Source: JAZKBN01 sp040388605
Lineage (GTDB): Bacteria; Bacteroidota; Bacteroidia; Cytophagales; Flexibacteraceae
DNA: 64,000 bases
Reading direction: 5' to 3'
Assembly (NCBI GenBank): GCA_040388605.1
Contig: JAZKBN010000016.1
Location: 1 to 64,000 of the forward strand
The notes under the pieces were generated by a model. That model made no database searches, had not been told where the DNA came from, and worked only from the letters and a program-made list of their open reading frames with translations. Shown here piece by piece: positions 42,670 to 51,508 of the stretch. Each line of letters opens with the position of its first letter. Positions within the stretch are counted from its first letter, which is position 1. A program made the translations under genes and the position numbers.

Positions 42670-44445
42670 CTATTCTAAACCATACATATTATAATAAACA
42701 CCTTCTTTAAATCGAAAACCATCCTGTAATGATTTGCTCCTCATTTCAAGATGCTTGTTTTGCCATTCAATACAAGGCAACCTGGCACCCCAACATTGCA
42801 CACATGCTTCGGAAGCTTCAGAACACGGAATAATTTTACCTGAATCCCAGGATTCAACAGGATAATACAACGGAGAATATGCCATTGGGATTTCACCTGT
42901 TTTAACCTTTATATACTCAGGCGGATGAAACCAATTAGTTCTTATGCTTCGCATATCCCGGCCAAGGAATATTGTTAAGCATCCGAAAATAATGAGTAAA
43001 ACCTTAAAAGGGTAATTTGAAAATGTGCCAGTGCTTAAATTATCGTGCAATAGTAAAGCAATTACAAGGCATTGTAATGCCATTAAGTAACCATATCCGA
43101 ATCTGAAAGAAGGTGCTTTAAAAAACCAAAAGCAGATTCCGCTTAACAATAGGAACAGAACAATTGGTAAACCATTTTCTGCCGATTTTTGGCGCAACGG
43201 GTTTCGGGAGTATTTAACGAAGGCTACAGGCAATAAAATTAATGCAATTATTGACTGCCATAATATAAACAGGTAAGATGGTTTTAAATGGCTGTACCAA
43301 AATGGCAACCATTGATTTAATGTAATATGCTTTGCCTGCTCAAGAGTAAACGGTGATTTATGCACTAAACCAATTTTCGCAAAAGATTCAACCATCAACT
43401 CTTCGAAAAGTACCTGCTTACGGGGTATTTTCCAATCCGGATTAAAAAAATCTAAGGCATGAAAAGGGTAAATTATCCAGCCCGCTTGTATATAATTCCT
43501 TATAAACCAAGGCAAAATAAGAACTAAGCATGCTAATCCTGATTTTACTGCCACTCCCCTGCTTCCTGATTTCCAAAGACTGAACAGGCACCAGGCAATA
43601 CCGGGCAACATAAAAAGTGAAGATATTTTAACCGACAGCATGAAAGCTGCCATTAGCGGGAACATGGTATTAATCAACCCAGCTTTTCCGGGCATCTCCT
43701 CGGAAGAAGAGAACAAATTTTGCGTTAGCAATTTGATGCTAAGCCAAATATAAATTACGCAAACAAGGTCGGCTGTCGGAACCGAAAGTTCCCTGATTCC
43801 TACCCAAACAGCAGATCCAATAAAAAGCGAGCAAATAATTTTTTCGAAAGGGGATGTGGTTTTGTCGGTAACAGCCCTAAGTAAATGGCTTAAGAAAAGC
43901 ACAAAAAGCAGTTCAGTTAAATCATCATAAGCAAAAGTGGTGTATTGCGCAAAGGAAAACTGTGCGTTTAATAAGTGCCAGGAAGAATTAAAGGCAAGCC
44001 TGCCGTGTAAATTTCCTAATCCGGGAACAACCGAATACTCCTCGGCCCACTTCATAAACTGGATATAGTAGGCACCCATATCGAAGTGGGAGCTGAACGC
44101 CGCACCTTTCATTAAAGCGGCCGCAACGCTCGCCAGAAAGAAGAACAATACAGGTAAAGAACTAGTGGTAAATGCAAAAAAATGCCTTAGGAGCTTGGCT
44201 GCTGATTGCCGTATGGCAAAAAGGTAAATAAATCCTGATGCCGAAATTCCAAACAGCGTAAACCCGTTCAGGGGAACAAATACCGAAAGCCAAAGACAAA
44301 TACCCGCCAAAACCGGGAAACCGAACAGGCAATAAAGCTCTGCGCCAACAGGCTTATGGGCAGGTAAAAGCAAATCTGAAGCCGCTTTTCCGTAAGCAAA
44401 CAGCAAAGGTGTTATAAAACACCATGAAAGCAGAATGGTTAGCAT
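42670..44445 (-). CDS. Polytopic membrane protein (LIC_10190-like), glycan-related by context
   Basis: 591 residues with about 11-13 hydrophobic helices. Large loops include HFDMGAYYIQFMKWAEEYS, VPGLGNLHGRLAFNSSWHLL and VGIRELSVPTADL. The pattern resembles the LIC_10190 group and, more distantly, GT-C-fold membrane glycosyltransferases. The C-terminal periplasmic-like tail has a cysteine cluster (CSEASEACVQCWGARLPC). Codon use looks more AT-rich than the neighbours, by eye. Function is unknown; flanking GT2 genes on the same strand suggest it modifies or moves a glycan. Confidence 0.62.
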   Translation of the reverse strand: MLTILLSWCFITPLLFAYGKAASDLLLPAHKPVGAELYCLFGFPVLAGICLWLSVFVPLNGFTLFGISASGFIYLFAIRQSAAKLLRHFFAFTTSSLPVLFFFLASVAAALMKGAAFSSHFDMGAYYIQFMKWAEEYSVVPGLGNLHGRLAFNSSWHLLNAQFSFAQYTTFAYDDLTELLFVLFLSHLLRAVTDKTTSPFEKIICSLFIGSAVWVGIRELSVPTADLVCVIYIWLSIKLLTQNLFSSSEEMPGKAGLINTMFPLMAAFMLSVKISSLFMLPGIAWCLFSLWKSGSRGVAVKSGLACLVLILPWFIRNYIQAGWIIYPFHALDFFNPDWKIPRKQVLFEELMVESFAKIGLVHKSPFTLEQAKHITLNQWLPFWYSHLKPSYLFILWQSIIALILLPVAFVKYSRNPLRQKSAENGLPIVLFLLLSGICFWFFKAPSFRFGYGYLMALQCLVIALLLHDNLSTGTFSNYPFKVLLIIFGCLTIFLGRDMRSIRTNWFHPPEYIKVKTGEIPMAYSPLYYPVESWDSGKIIPCSEASEACVQCWGARLPCIEWQNKHLEMRSKSLQDGFRFKEGVYYNMYGLE

Positions 44446-44502
44446 GAAAAGCCGGGAAAATTCTAATTGTGAAAACCCATAAAGAGTGCCTGCTTATTGG
44501 TT

Positions 44503-45222
44503 CTACCTGAAAAGGTTATATTTCAGAATAGCGTATATAGCGCGAACACCATCTTTCCAACCAATTTTTTTACCCTCGGCATAGGTACGTCCGTAATAGC
44601 TTATGCCAACCTCGTATATACGTACATCTTTAACCCTGGCTATTTTAGCGGTAACCTCGGGTTCAAAACCAAAACGTTTTTCCTCGAGCTTAATGCCTTG
44701 AATCACCTTGGTGTTAAAAAGCTTGTAACAGGTTTCCATATCTGTCAGGTTCAGATTGGTGAACATGTTAGAAAGGGCTGTGAGCACAAACTTATTTCCA
44801 ATGGTATGCCAGAAAAATAAAATCCTGTGCGGACGTCCCCCAACAAAACGGCTGCCGTAAACCACATCGGCAAAGCCGTTGAGCACCGGACCAAGCATTA
44901 TATTATATTCCTGGGGATCATACTCGAGATCAGCATCCTGTATTATAAGGTATTCACCGGTGGCTTTTAAAATTCCGGTATGCAGGGCTGCCCCCTTACC
45001 CATATTTACCTCGTGCTTATAGTACTGTATATTCAGCTCGGGGTTTTCACGCTGATAATTTAAAATAGCTTCTTCAGTATTATCGCGAGAGCAATCGTTT
45101 ACAATTATTACTTCCTTAGCAATATTGTTTACCATTTTCACAGCCTTAATCTTGTCAAGTATATGATGAATGGTACGTCCTTCGTTGTATGCGGGAATAA
45201 CTATGGAAAGTTTGCTAATCAT
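44503..45222 (-). CDS. Glycosyltransferase family 2 (polyprenyl-phosphate sugar transferase-like)
   Basis: 239 residues, the compact form of DPM1-like GT2 enzymes without membrane helices. Motifs: LSIVIPAYNEGRTI, VIIVNDCSRDNTEE, MGKGAALHTGI, IIQDADLEYDPQEY (metal-binding) and YGSRFVGG. Such enzymes transfer mannose or glucose from a nucleotide sugar to polyprenyl phosphate at the inner membrane. It heads the three-gene minus-strand group, and the membrane protein starts 57 bp downstream. Confidence 0.88.
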   Translation of the reverse strand: MISKLSIVIPAYNEGRTIHHILDKIKAVKMVNNIAKEVIIVNDCSRDNTEEAILNYQRENPELNIQYYKHEVNMGKGAALHTGILKATGEYLIIQDADLEYDPQEYNIMLGPVLNGFADVVYGSRFVGGRPHRILFFWHTIGNKFVLTALSNMFTNLNLTDMETCYKLFNTKVIQGIKLEEKRFGFEPEVTAKIARVKDVRIYEVGISYYGRTYAEGKKIGWKDGVRAIYAILKYNLFR

Positions 45223-45283
45223 GTTTTGCTTACAGAGTTTTTCTTAATATGAATTTTGAACGGTATTAATAAACACCATTAAA

Positions 45284-45775
45284 TTAAGCCTGGAAATTAA
45301 GGGCAAAATTACGCGCATAGGTAATAAAATCGGTATTAACGGGTATAAAGCCCTTTGCGCGAATTAAAACAGCAATGCGCGCACGGTGGTAATTTCCGTG
45401 AGTTGGCGCGTGGCCCATAATATCAATAACCGGAGTCTCGTAATAGTCTCCCTTTGTATTTTTGTAAGCAATTATCCTGAAATAATCTTCGTGCTTCATG
45501 GTTGGAATATAAGCAAGCCAATCTGCCAAAACCTCATTATTGAGGGCTTCACAACGGGCAAGGTCATATATTTCCCAAACGCCCCCAACTCTTGGCGCAC
45601 GCCCCTGGATGCGGCTTATCCAAATTTCAAATGCGGCAATTTCGTGGCTGAGCTCAACTAAAATCTCACGATCCTCGGTAAGGGTTGTGGTCTTTAAAAG
45701 GTCAATAACCTGTTGATTAGCCCAACGACTGTAAGCGTACTGACGTTCGAAATAAGGGTTTAAATGTGCGCTCAT
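45284..45775 (-). CDS. DinB-family protein
   Basis: 163 residues from the ATG at 45775 (MSAHLNPYFERQYAYSRWAN); a TTG at 45802 is in frame but less likely. Four-helix DinB/YfiT-type fold with the metal-binding histidines in VELSHEIAAFEIW and MGHAPTHGNYHRARI. Members are metal-dependent, often thiol-transferase-like proteins; the substrate is unknown. It follows the ArsR-type regulator on the same strand by about 100 bp, which hints at regulation by it. Confidence 0.82.
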   Translation of the reverse strand: MSAHLNPYFERQYAYSRWANQQVIDLLKTTTLTEDREILVELSHEIAAFEIWISRIQGRAPRVGGVWEIYDLARCEALNNEVLADWLAYIPTMKHEDYFRIIAYKNTKGDYYETPVIDIMGHAPTHGNYHRARIAVLIRAKGFIPVNTDFITYARNFALNFQA

Positions 45776-45876
45776 ATTTTTATGTTTGCCCTCCCGAAAC
45801 AAGGTAAGGTGTTGTATTATAGTTCAGAAACTGCAAACAGGCCGCAAATAAACGATAAAAAACCTTTAATTCCTCA

Positions 45877-46266
45877 TTATTTCTCAGTTTGCCACTTTTT
45901 AGCGGCCGGCCCGGCAGCAACAAGCTCGCGGTTGCTGAACATAATTCGGTAGGTTCTTATATCCTGGATTAACTCAGGGTCCTTTTCCAGTCTGCGCAAA
46001 AGGTCATCGGCCAGGTCTGCTACTTCATCCGGAACGGTCCAAAGTACCCAGCGTTCAACTTTTCGGGAATTGAGCAGGCCGGCATTTTTAAGGTAACTTA
46101 AGTGCCTGCTCGTTTTGGTTTGCGTAAATTCAAGTACGAGCTCGGCATCAGCGCTCACAACCGGACCAAAGTTCCTGACTATGTTAAGCAGCCTTATGCG
46201 TGAATCATCGGCCAGGGCCGAAAATATTCTTACACCCAAGGCAATGTTAATATGTTTTATGCGCAT
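45877..46266 (-). CDS. ArsR-family HTH transcriptional regulator
   Basis: 129 residues. The winged helix reads IFSALADDSRIRLLNIV, then TQTKTSRHLSYLKNAGLLNSRKVERWVLW. The C-terminal tail has charged helices. There are no clear metal-binding cysteines, so it is probably not a classic metal sensor. It is divergent from the DUF423 gene (120 bp) and upstream of the DinB gene, either of which it may control. Confidence 0.88.
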   Translation of the reverse strand: MRIKHINIALGVRIFSALADDSRIRLLNIVRNFGPVVSADAELVLEFTQTKTSRHLSYLKNAGLLNSRKVERWVLWTVPDEVADLADDLLRRLEKDPELIQDIRTYRIMFSNRELVAAGPAAKKWQTEK

Positions 46267-46386
46267 AATGGTAACCGTAAAACCAACAATTTAACGAAAT
46301 TGCAGGCATTAAAAATCGGCGAAATTTTGGTTGCCGGGCCTAAATTTAATAAAAAAACACGCTGAAATCTTTAAATAGCAATATAA

Positions 46387-46761
46387 ATGAATCAAAAACT
46401 TATCCTGCTTATTGCATCGGCTATGGGTGCTACAGCTGTAATTATCGGCGCTTTTGGTGCCCATGCCTTAAAAACTACTTTGGCAGCCTCAAACAGGGCA
46501 GATACTTTTGAAACAGCTGTAAGGTACCATTTTTACCATGCTTTTGCCATGCTTGCAGCAGGCATACTTATAAACCAATTCCCGGGAAAATACATCGGGG
46601 CTGCAGGTTGGTGTTTCAGCCTGGGAACACTGGTTTTTTCAGGCTCATTATATATTCTTTGCCTGACAGGCATAACCAAATTGGGGGCCATAACGCCAAT
46701 TGGCGGGCTTCTTATGATTGCAGGATGGGTGCTGCTTGGTATTAGCGTAGTGAAGCACTAA
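46387..46761 (+). CDS. DUF423 membrane protein
   Basis: 124 residues, four helices. Family motifs are GATAVIIGAFGAHALK, FETAVRYHFYHAFAML and FSGSLYILCLTG. Widespread inner-membrane protein of unknown function. Single gene on the plus strand, divergent from the ArsR regulator. Confidence 0.9.
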   Translation: MNQKLILLIASAMGATAVIIGAFGAHALKTTLAASNRADTFETAVRYHFYHAFAMLAAGILINQFPGKYIGAAGWCFSLGTLVFSGSLYILCLTGITKLGAITPIGGLLMIAGWVLLGISVVKH

Positions 46762-47028
46762 ATACCAACAAACCGGCTGTATAAATTTGCTGTCCGCTAT
46801 GGAGCAGATTCCAAATATTGCAGTAAAAAATAAGGATGAATTGCTGAGGGCTCAATGCAAAGCTTAGCCTACGCGAGCCTTGCTTAATACATACCCGGTG
46901 GCTTGCAAAAATAAATTCCGGCCCCTGATTCAACAAACAGGGTTCTGCATGAGCTCTGCTGAGTCTATGCATAAACACTTCTTCGTTCTCAGGAAGTGGC
47001 TTCAAGGGTATAAAATCAATATAATGCA
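46762..47028. other. Gene-free stretch; nothing recognised
   Basis: Convergent intergenic space after the DUF423 gene. No coding frame of quality and no RNA gene seen; only the DUF1573 terminator hairpin follows at its right end. Confidence 0.5.
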
Positions 47029-47053
47029 AACAGGGAGAATACATCTCCCTGTT
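47029..47053 (-). terminator. Terminator of the DUF1573 gene
   Basis: AACAGGGAGA (47029-47038) pairs with TCTCCCTGTT (47044-47053). It lies about 28 nt beyond the stop codon and has a short T run on the minus strand. Confidence 0.65.
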
Positions 47054-47080
47054 CAAAACCTATAAAGCGATATTGCTTAA

Positions 47081-47563
47081 TTACTTCTTTTCTTTATCTT
47101 TTTCAGATTGGACAGGTACTGTGCCGTCATTTTTAGGGGCCAGAACATTGCACATTATAGTAATGGGTTCCCGGTTATTAGCCGCATTACTCAAAATAGT
47201 ACAAACTTTATTCTGTCTTCCGCTTTTACCGGCGCTGTTAAAATTTACCACAATTTGCCCTGATTTACCAGGCCCAACCGGGTTAGCCGGCCATTCAGGA
47301 GCCGTGCATCCGCAGGTAGTTTGCACGTTGTAAATCATGAACGGCAATTTCCCGGTATTTTTGAATTTAAATGTATAGGAAACTCTTTCGCCCTGCTTTA
47401 AGTCTCCGAAATCATGAGCAGGCGTTTCAAATGTTATCTGGCCTTTATCTGTAACCGGCTGCTTGGCTGTTGTTTCTTTAACCTCTTTGCCATCCTGGGC
47501 AATGCCCGGCAGCGAAACTCCTATAAAGCAAAGGATTGCAAAAAGTATGAATTGGTTTTTCAT
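47081..47563 (-). CDS. DUF1573 domain-containing exported protein
   Basis: 160 residues from the ATG at 47563 (MKNQFILFAILCFIGVSLPGIAQ), which gives a clean signal peptide; longer in-frame starts exist (47575, 47656). The domain is the Ig-like DUF1573 fold with FETPAHDFGDLKQGERVSYTF, FKNTGKLPFMIYNVQTTCGCTAP and VNFNSAGKSGRQNK. The paired cysteines TTCGC are the family hallmark. Periplasmic or surface protein of unknown role, abundant in Bacteroidota. Confidence 0.85.
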   Translation of the reverse strand: MKNQFILFAILCFIGVSLPGIAQDGKEVKETTAKQPVTDKGQITFETPAHDFGDLKQGERVSYTFKFKNTGKLPFMIYNVQTTCGCTAPEWPANPVGPGKSGQIVVNFNSAGKSGRQNKVCTILSNAANNREPITIMCNVLAPKNDGTVPVQSEKDKEKK

Positions 47564-47736
47564 GTATTTGTGCATTGTGCGGCTGTACTGAAATAAATTT
47601 ATGTAAATAACGAAATGCCGCCCCTCAAAAGTACGCAGCACTTGGCATTTAGCCAAGAATATGAGGTTCTAAAACCTAATTTAACTAAAATTCTGTATGT
47701 CGGAAGCACACAGGTACAAAGTTGAACTTCAATTTA

Positions 47737-50190
47737 TTATTTTCCTGAATCAAATGAAGCCAAGCCCAGTTCATTTGGGTCAAATGCAGGAAATCCATGA
47801 CAGAAACTCCAGGCAATGGTCTTTGGGGGGCCGCCATCGCGATCTGTAAAAAGCATATTGAAGCCAAAATTCCTTCGGCTTGCCTGCTTTAAGCCGAACA
47901 TAGCCAAAGGAACCCCGAATTCATAGAATTTTACAGCCCCTTTTCCGGCGCTGTACACCTTAACACGTTGGCTGCAATCTTTCATTTCCTGTTCGGGTGC
48001 GTTGTTATAAGATGCTTTTAAATTTTGAAGCCGTATGTTTAAGTGAATCAGCTTATTTATTACGGGCTTTTCATTTTCAGACAAAGCATTGCTCCTTTTT
48101 ATTACAGGCAGCAGGTTTAAAGGGTTAATACCTAAGCCTGAACTGTCGCGGGTATAGAAAAACATGTCTAAGCCCTCATAGCCTGCAACACCGGGTATCG
48201 TATCTGTTTCATATTCAGGGTCATACTGTTTTTTTCCAAAAGGGCCCACAAAACCGTCGGTTACTTTTACAATAAAATTAAGCACACTATCCTGTACCGA
48301 CCATTTAAAACCCGCAGACAAATCACCAACACCTGAAATATTGCCCCTGATATTTTGTGAGAGCATATTAAAACTTAAGCCTTCCCAAGGGTAAGATTTA
48401 TCATTAGCCCGGTAAACAAAGGGGTATTTGTTATTGTTAATCAGGGCCGGTGAATAAACATTGATTGCTGTTGCAATGCTCTCTTTGCCATTCACGGGTT
48501 CTTCGTCAAGCATTAGTACATGCCTGCCGGGAACAAGGGCTTCCGGCCTGAAAACATTACCGGGATACATTTTTTCACCGAGTTCAGTTATCCAGTTATA
48601 ACTGTTTTTATTATCTTTATATTTATTAATAGCCTGAATACCTGTTACTTCATCTATAGTTTTTACAGGTAAACTTTCAATGCCCGAATTATCCTGCTGC
48701 TTATTTCCGGGCTGAATTTCAAATTCGAGAACTTTTGAATAGTTTTCGTTTTTACCTGATATTATACTCCGGGCAGAATACCTGCCGGGTAGGCGAAATT
48801 TGTGCTTAATTTTTTTACCCGAAGCAATACTGCCGTCACTAAAATACCATTCTATATGGCTGCCTTTAAGACTTTTCCCGGTTTTAAGTCGGAGTTTTTG
48901 GCCGGATACTTTATAGCTGATTTGCGGCTGTACTGCAGAATTTATTAAAAGTGGTTCTGTAATAAGCCTTCTCATTGGCTGGGAAGGAAATGAAATTTCA
49001 GGATCTTTATCCGGCAGTTGGTTTGCGTTTTTTTGCTTTGTGAATACAAGTGTGCCTCCGAAATTATTTAAGGCCATTCTCATTAAGCTTTGGCAGGTAT
49101 CTGCTGCTGCCTTTATTGAAAATTGCTGATCGCCGGCTAAACGGTTTATATTAACATTAAGCAGGAGCATCTTTGGTAATTTCCGGTTCCCGGTAAGGGC
49201 GCCTAAGATACTCCCGGCAGCTGAGGCAATTTGCACCGGGTTATCGCCGGTTCTTATGGCTATGGCAATAGTTCTGAAATAGTCACCATGTCCGCTGTGC
49301 AGGGCTGCAACCAATAAGGCAGATGAAATGGCGGCATCGTGTCCGGCTGCCATTTTATGTATTTCAGAAAGCGGACATAAAGCCCGGTGGCTAAATCTTT
49401 TGTTCAGGGTATCACGAATGGTTGCATACCTACCGGGATACTTCCTGCTTAATTTAAGGGCATAATTGCACATTTTCTCAAACTCGGAGTTGTTAGGCAA
49501 AACAGCTATACCGGCTTCAATTACATCGTTAATACTGTCAGTAACCATAGCTTTGCTAACCATTGCAGCCACAAAACCCGATGCCAGCTTACCTTCTTCT
49601 GAAGCCATTGCTGCTGATGCCTGCACAGCCATTACTGCTGCCTGCGAGGGCATACCAGGGCAAACCAGTCCCATGTAGTCTGTGCAGACAGCGGCATCGA
49701 AATCAGTGCTGTGGGAATTGAAAGCCAGCATACCCGAAAACGGGGGCTCTATCCCGGCTAAAAGATTAAGTCGTGCAGCAAACAATGCATGCATACCGGC
49801 TGCCGGAACCTGCAGGTCTTTTGCAGTTAACCCTTTACCGTAATCTTTGGGGCTGCATCCGAAACCATATTTTGACTGGGCTCCTAAAAAAACAAACGCA
49901 GCGTAAAATTCCGGCGAATACAACGAAAAATTTAATGTTTGGGCATTCATTTTTGGGCTTTTCGAATCGGGCAAAATGCCGTTTTCAAGTCCGGCGGCGG
50001 CGGCAAGTCCTAAAGCTGTTCCGCCAAGCTTGCCTGTAAAAGCGCCGGTGACTTTGTTGTTATATTCAATCAGCGTCAGCTTCTTTTTTCCGGCATTTAA
50101 ACCGGCATTGCCTGTAAAAGGTGCAAAAACCGACAGAAATGTACAAATACATACCAGGGTAAAAAATGAAGCCGAAAAACGGGAAGACAT
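47737..50190 (-). CDS. Secreted ADP-ribosylglycohydrolase-like protein with PKD and CBM9-like domains
   Basis: 817 residues with an N-terminal signal (LVCICTFLSVFAPFTGNAG). Residues ~45-380 resemble the all-alpha ADP-ribosylglycohydrolase (DraG/ARH) fold: TGAFTGKLGGTALG (49-61), AGHDAAISSALLVAALHSG and TGDNPVQIASAAGSILGALTG (315-334). The metal-binding DDT of real enzymes appears replaced (LYSPEFYAA, about 90-98). The C-terminal DxD of the GDTDT motif is reduced to one Asp (Asp316), so catalysis is doubtful. A PKD-type domain follows (IEWYFSDGSIASG, FRLPGRYSARS). The last ~250 residues look like a CBM9/DOMON-type sugar-binding domain. Function unknown; export and carbohydrate binding are inferred. 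Confidence 0.68.
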   Translation of the reverse strand: MSSRFSASFFTLVCICTFLSVFAPFTGNAGLNAGKKKLTLIEYNNKVTGAFTGKLGGTALGLAAAAGLENGILPDSKSPKMNAQTLNFSLYSPEFYAAFVFLGAQSKYGFGCSPKDYGKGLTAKDLQVPAAGMHALFAARLNLLAGIEPPFSGMLAFNSHSTDFDAAVCTDYMGLVCPGMPSQAAVMAVQASAAMASEEGKLASGFVAAMVSKAMVTDSINDVIEAGIAVLPNNSEFEKMCNYALKLSRKYPGRYATIRDTLNKRFSHRALCPLSEIHKMAAGHDAAISSALLVAALHSGHGDYFRTIAIAIRTGDNPVQIASAAGSILGALTGNRKLPKMLLLNVNINRLAGDQQFSIKAAADTCQSLMRMALNNFGGTLVFTKQKNANQLPDKDPEISFPSQPMRRLITEPLLINSAVQPQISYKVSGQKLRLKTGKSLKGSHIEWYFSDGSIASGKKIKHKFRLPGRYSARSIISGKNENYSKVLEFEIQPGNKQQDNSGIESLPVKTIDEVTGIQAINKYKDNKNSYNWITELGEKMYPGNVFRPEALVPGRHVLMLDEEPVNGKESIATAINVYSPALINNNKYPFVYRANDKSYPWEGLSFNMLSQNIRGNISGVGDLSAGFKWSVQDSVLNFIVKVTDGFVGPFGKKQYDPEYETDTIPGVAGYEGLDMFFYTRDSSGLGINPLNLLPVIKRSNALSENEKPVINKLIHLNIRLQNLKASYNNAPEQEMKDCSQRVKVYSAGKGAVKFYEFGVPLAMFGLKQASRRNFGFNMLFTDRDGGPPKTIAWSFCHGFPAFDPNELGLASFDSGK

Positions 50191-50202
50191 ACTTAGGGTA
50201 TA

Positions 50203-51108
50203 TTAGATTTTCAGCCATCCTCGGCTGCGGAACCACATGAATAAGCTCGTTCCGATTGCAAACATAATTCCTAAAACCACAAAATACCCGTTTTGGGTGC
50301 GCAACTCCGGCATATTATCGAAGTTCATACCATAAACTCCTGCAATAAAGGTAAGCGGCATGAACAAAACACTGAAAACGGTAAGTATGCGCATAACCTC
50401 ATTGGTGCGATGGGCATTGAGGGCAAGGTGCAAATTGAGCAGGCTGTTCACACTGTCAAGAATCTCCTTATTCCTGAAAATGAGCTTTTCATTATAGTAT
50501 TCAACCTCGTGACGACGCTCATGTTCGTCCACATCGGGCAGGTTACTGCTTATTTCCAGGGTTGCCTCGAGCAAATCATGAATAATCATGATGCGGCGCT
50601 TCAGATAGAAAACCTCTTTTATTAATAATGTGCTGTCGGCTTTAATGAAAACCTTTTCTTCAAAAATCTCGGTATTCTCGCGGGCGATATGTATTGGCTC
50701 ATCGAATGAGTGTAAAACAGTCATTAATGCTCGGTCTACCACGTGCTCAACAGGCACATTGTCTTTAACTTTTGATTGCAGCCTGTCGCAAAAGGCTGTG
50801 AAAAGGTTATTCCCCCTGCGGTGAATGGTTACTATAAAGTTTGCACCGCTGAAAATTACCAGTTTTTGGGTAAGCTCTCGGGCTGTATTTCCGTCTGACG
50901 GAGCCGCATCGTCATACATTCTTAAGCTTATCATACGTACACCACCGCTAAGATTAAGCATCTCGGGCATGTGCTCCGGGTCAAGGCACGTTCTCACGTA
51001 TGAGTAGGGAATATTAAACATACCTGCCACTTCCAGCAGCTCCTCATCGGTTGGCAGTGTAACATCTACCCAATGCAGGTCAGGGGTGTCGGAAAGGAAG
51101 CGGAGCAT
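50203..51108 (-). CDS. corA: CorA-type Mg2+/Co2+ transporter
   Basis: 301 residues from the ATG at 51108 (MLRFLSDTPDLHWVDV); the longer frame to 51147 starts at a TTG and is unlikely. The large N-terminal cytoplasmic domain and long helix are followed by two membrane helices, with the selectivity motif YGMNFDNMPEL after the first (VFSVLFMPLTFIAGVYGMNF) and the basic C-terminus RSRGWLKI. It forms a pentameric Mg2+ channel in the inner membrane. It is followed closely on the same strand by the 47737 gene. Confidence 0.93.
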   Translation of the reverse strand: MLRFLSDTPDLHWVDVTLPTDEELLEVAGMFNIPYSYVRTCLDPEHMPEMLNLSGGVRMISLRMYDDAAPSDGNTARELTQKLVIFSGANFIVTIHRRGNNLFTAFCDRLQSKVKDNVPVEHVVDRALMTVLHSFDEPIHIARENTEIFEEKVFIKADSTLLIKEVFYLKRRIMIIHDLLEATLEISSNLPDVDEHERRHEVEYYNEKLIFRNKEILDSVNSLLNLHLALNAHRTNEVMRILTVFSVLFMPLTFIAGVYGMNFDNMPELRTQNGYFVVLGIMFAIGTSLFMWFRSRGWLKI

Positions 51109-51508
51109 TATGTAAAATTTAAATTGGTAATAGATATGAGGGCGCAATATAAACGAGACGGCAATAAGGATTTATGATTTGCCCATATATGTACATGCCT
51201 GTTTATTCTGATTCCGGGTAAATAAAGCTGAATTGCGGGGGAAAGGTTTATAAACCGGATGTAAATAAGGAAATTCGAATGAATCCAATTAATTCATCAG
51301 TGGAGGTATCCCAATACCGTACCAAAAATTAAACGCAGAATTTGCAGGCGCAACAAGGTCAGGTATTATGCATTATTGAATTTTTATAATAGCCTTCCTG
51401 CTTATTATTTTGAAAGCTCCTTTGTAAGCAATGGGGCTTTTCCGATTTTTGCAGCGCGAAAGGCTATGAACCATAACCCTGCCTGCAATAATACACAAAC
51501 CCGCCCGC
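51109..51508. other. Divergent intergenic region between corA and the E1 gene
   Basis: About 400 bp with no coding frame of quality. It must hold promoters for both flanking genes, but no exact TAnnTTTG match was found near either start. A short imperfect inverted repeat (GATGAATTAATTGGATTCATTC on the minus strand, around 51277-51299) is the only structure noticed. Confidence 0.4.
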
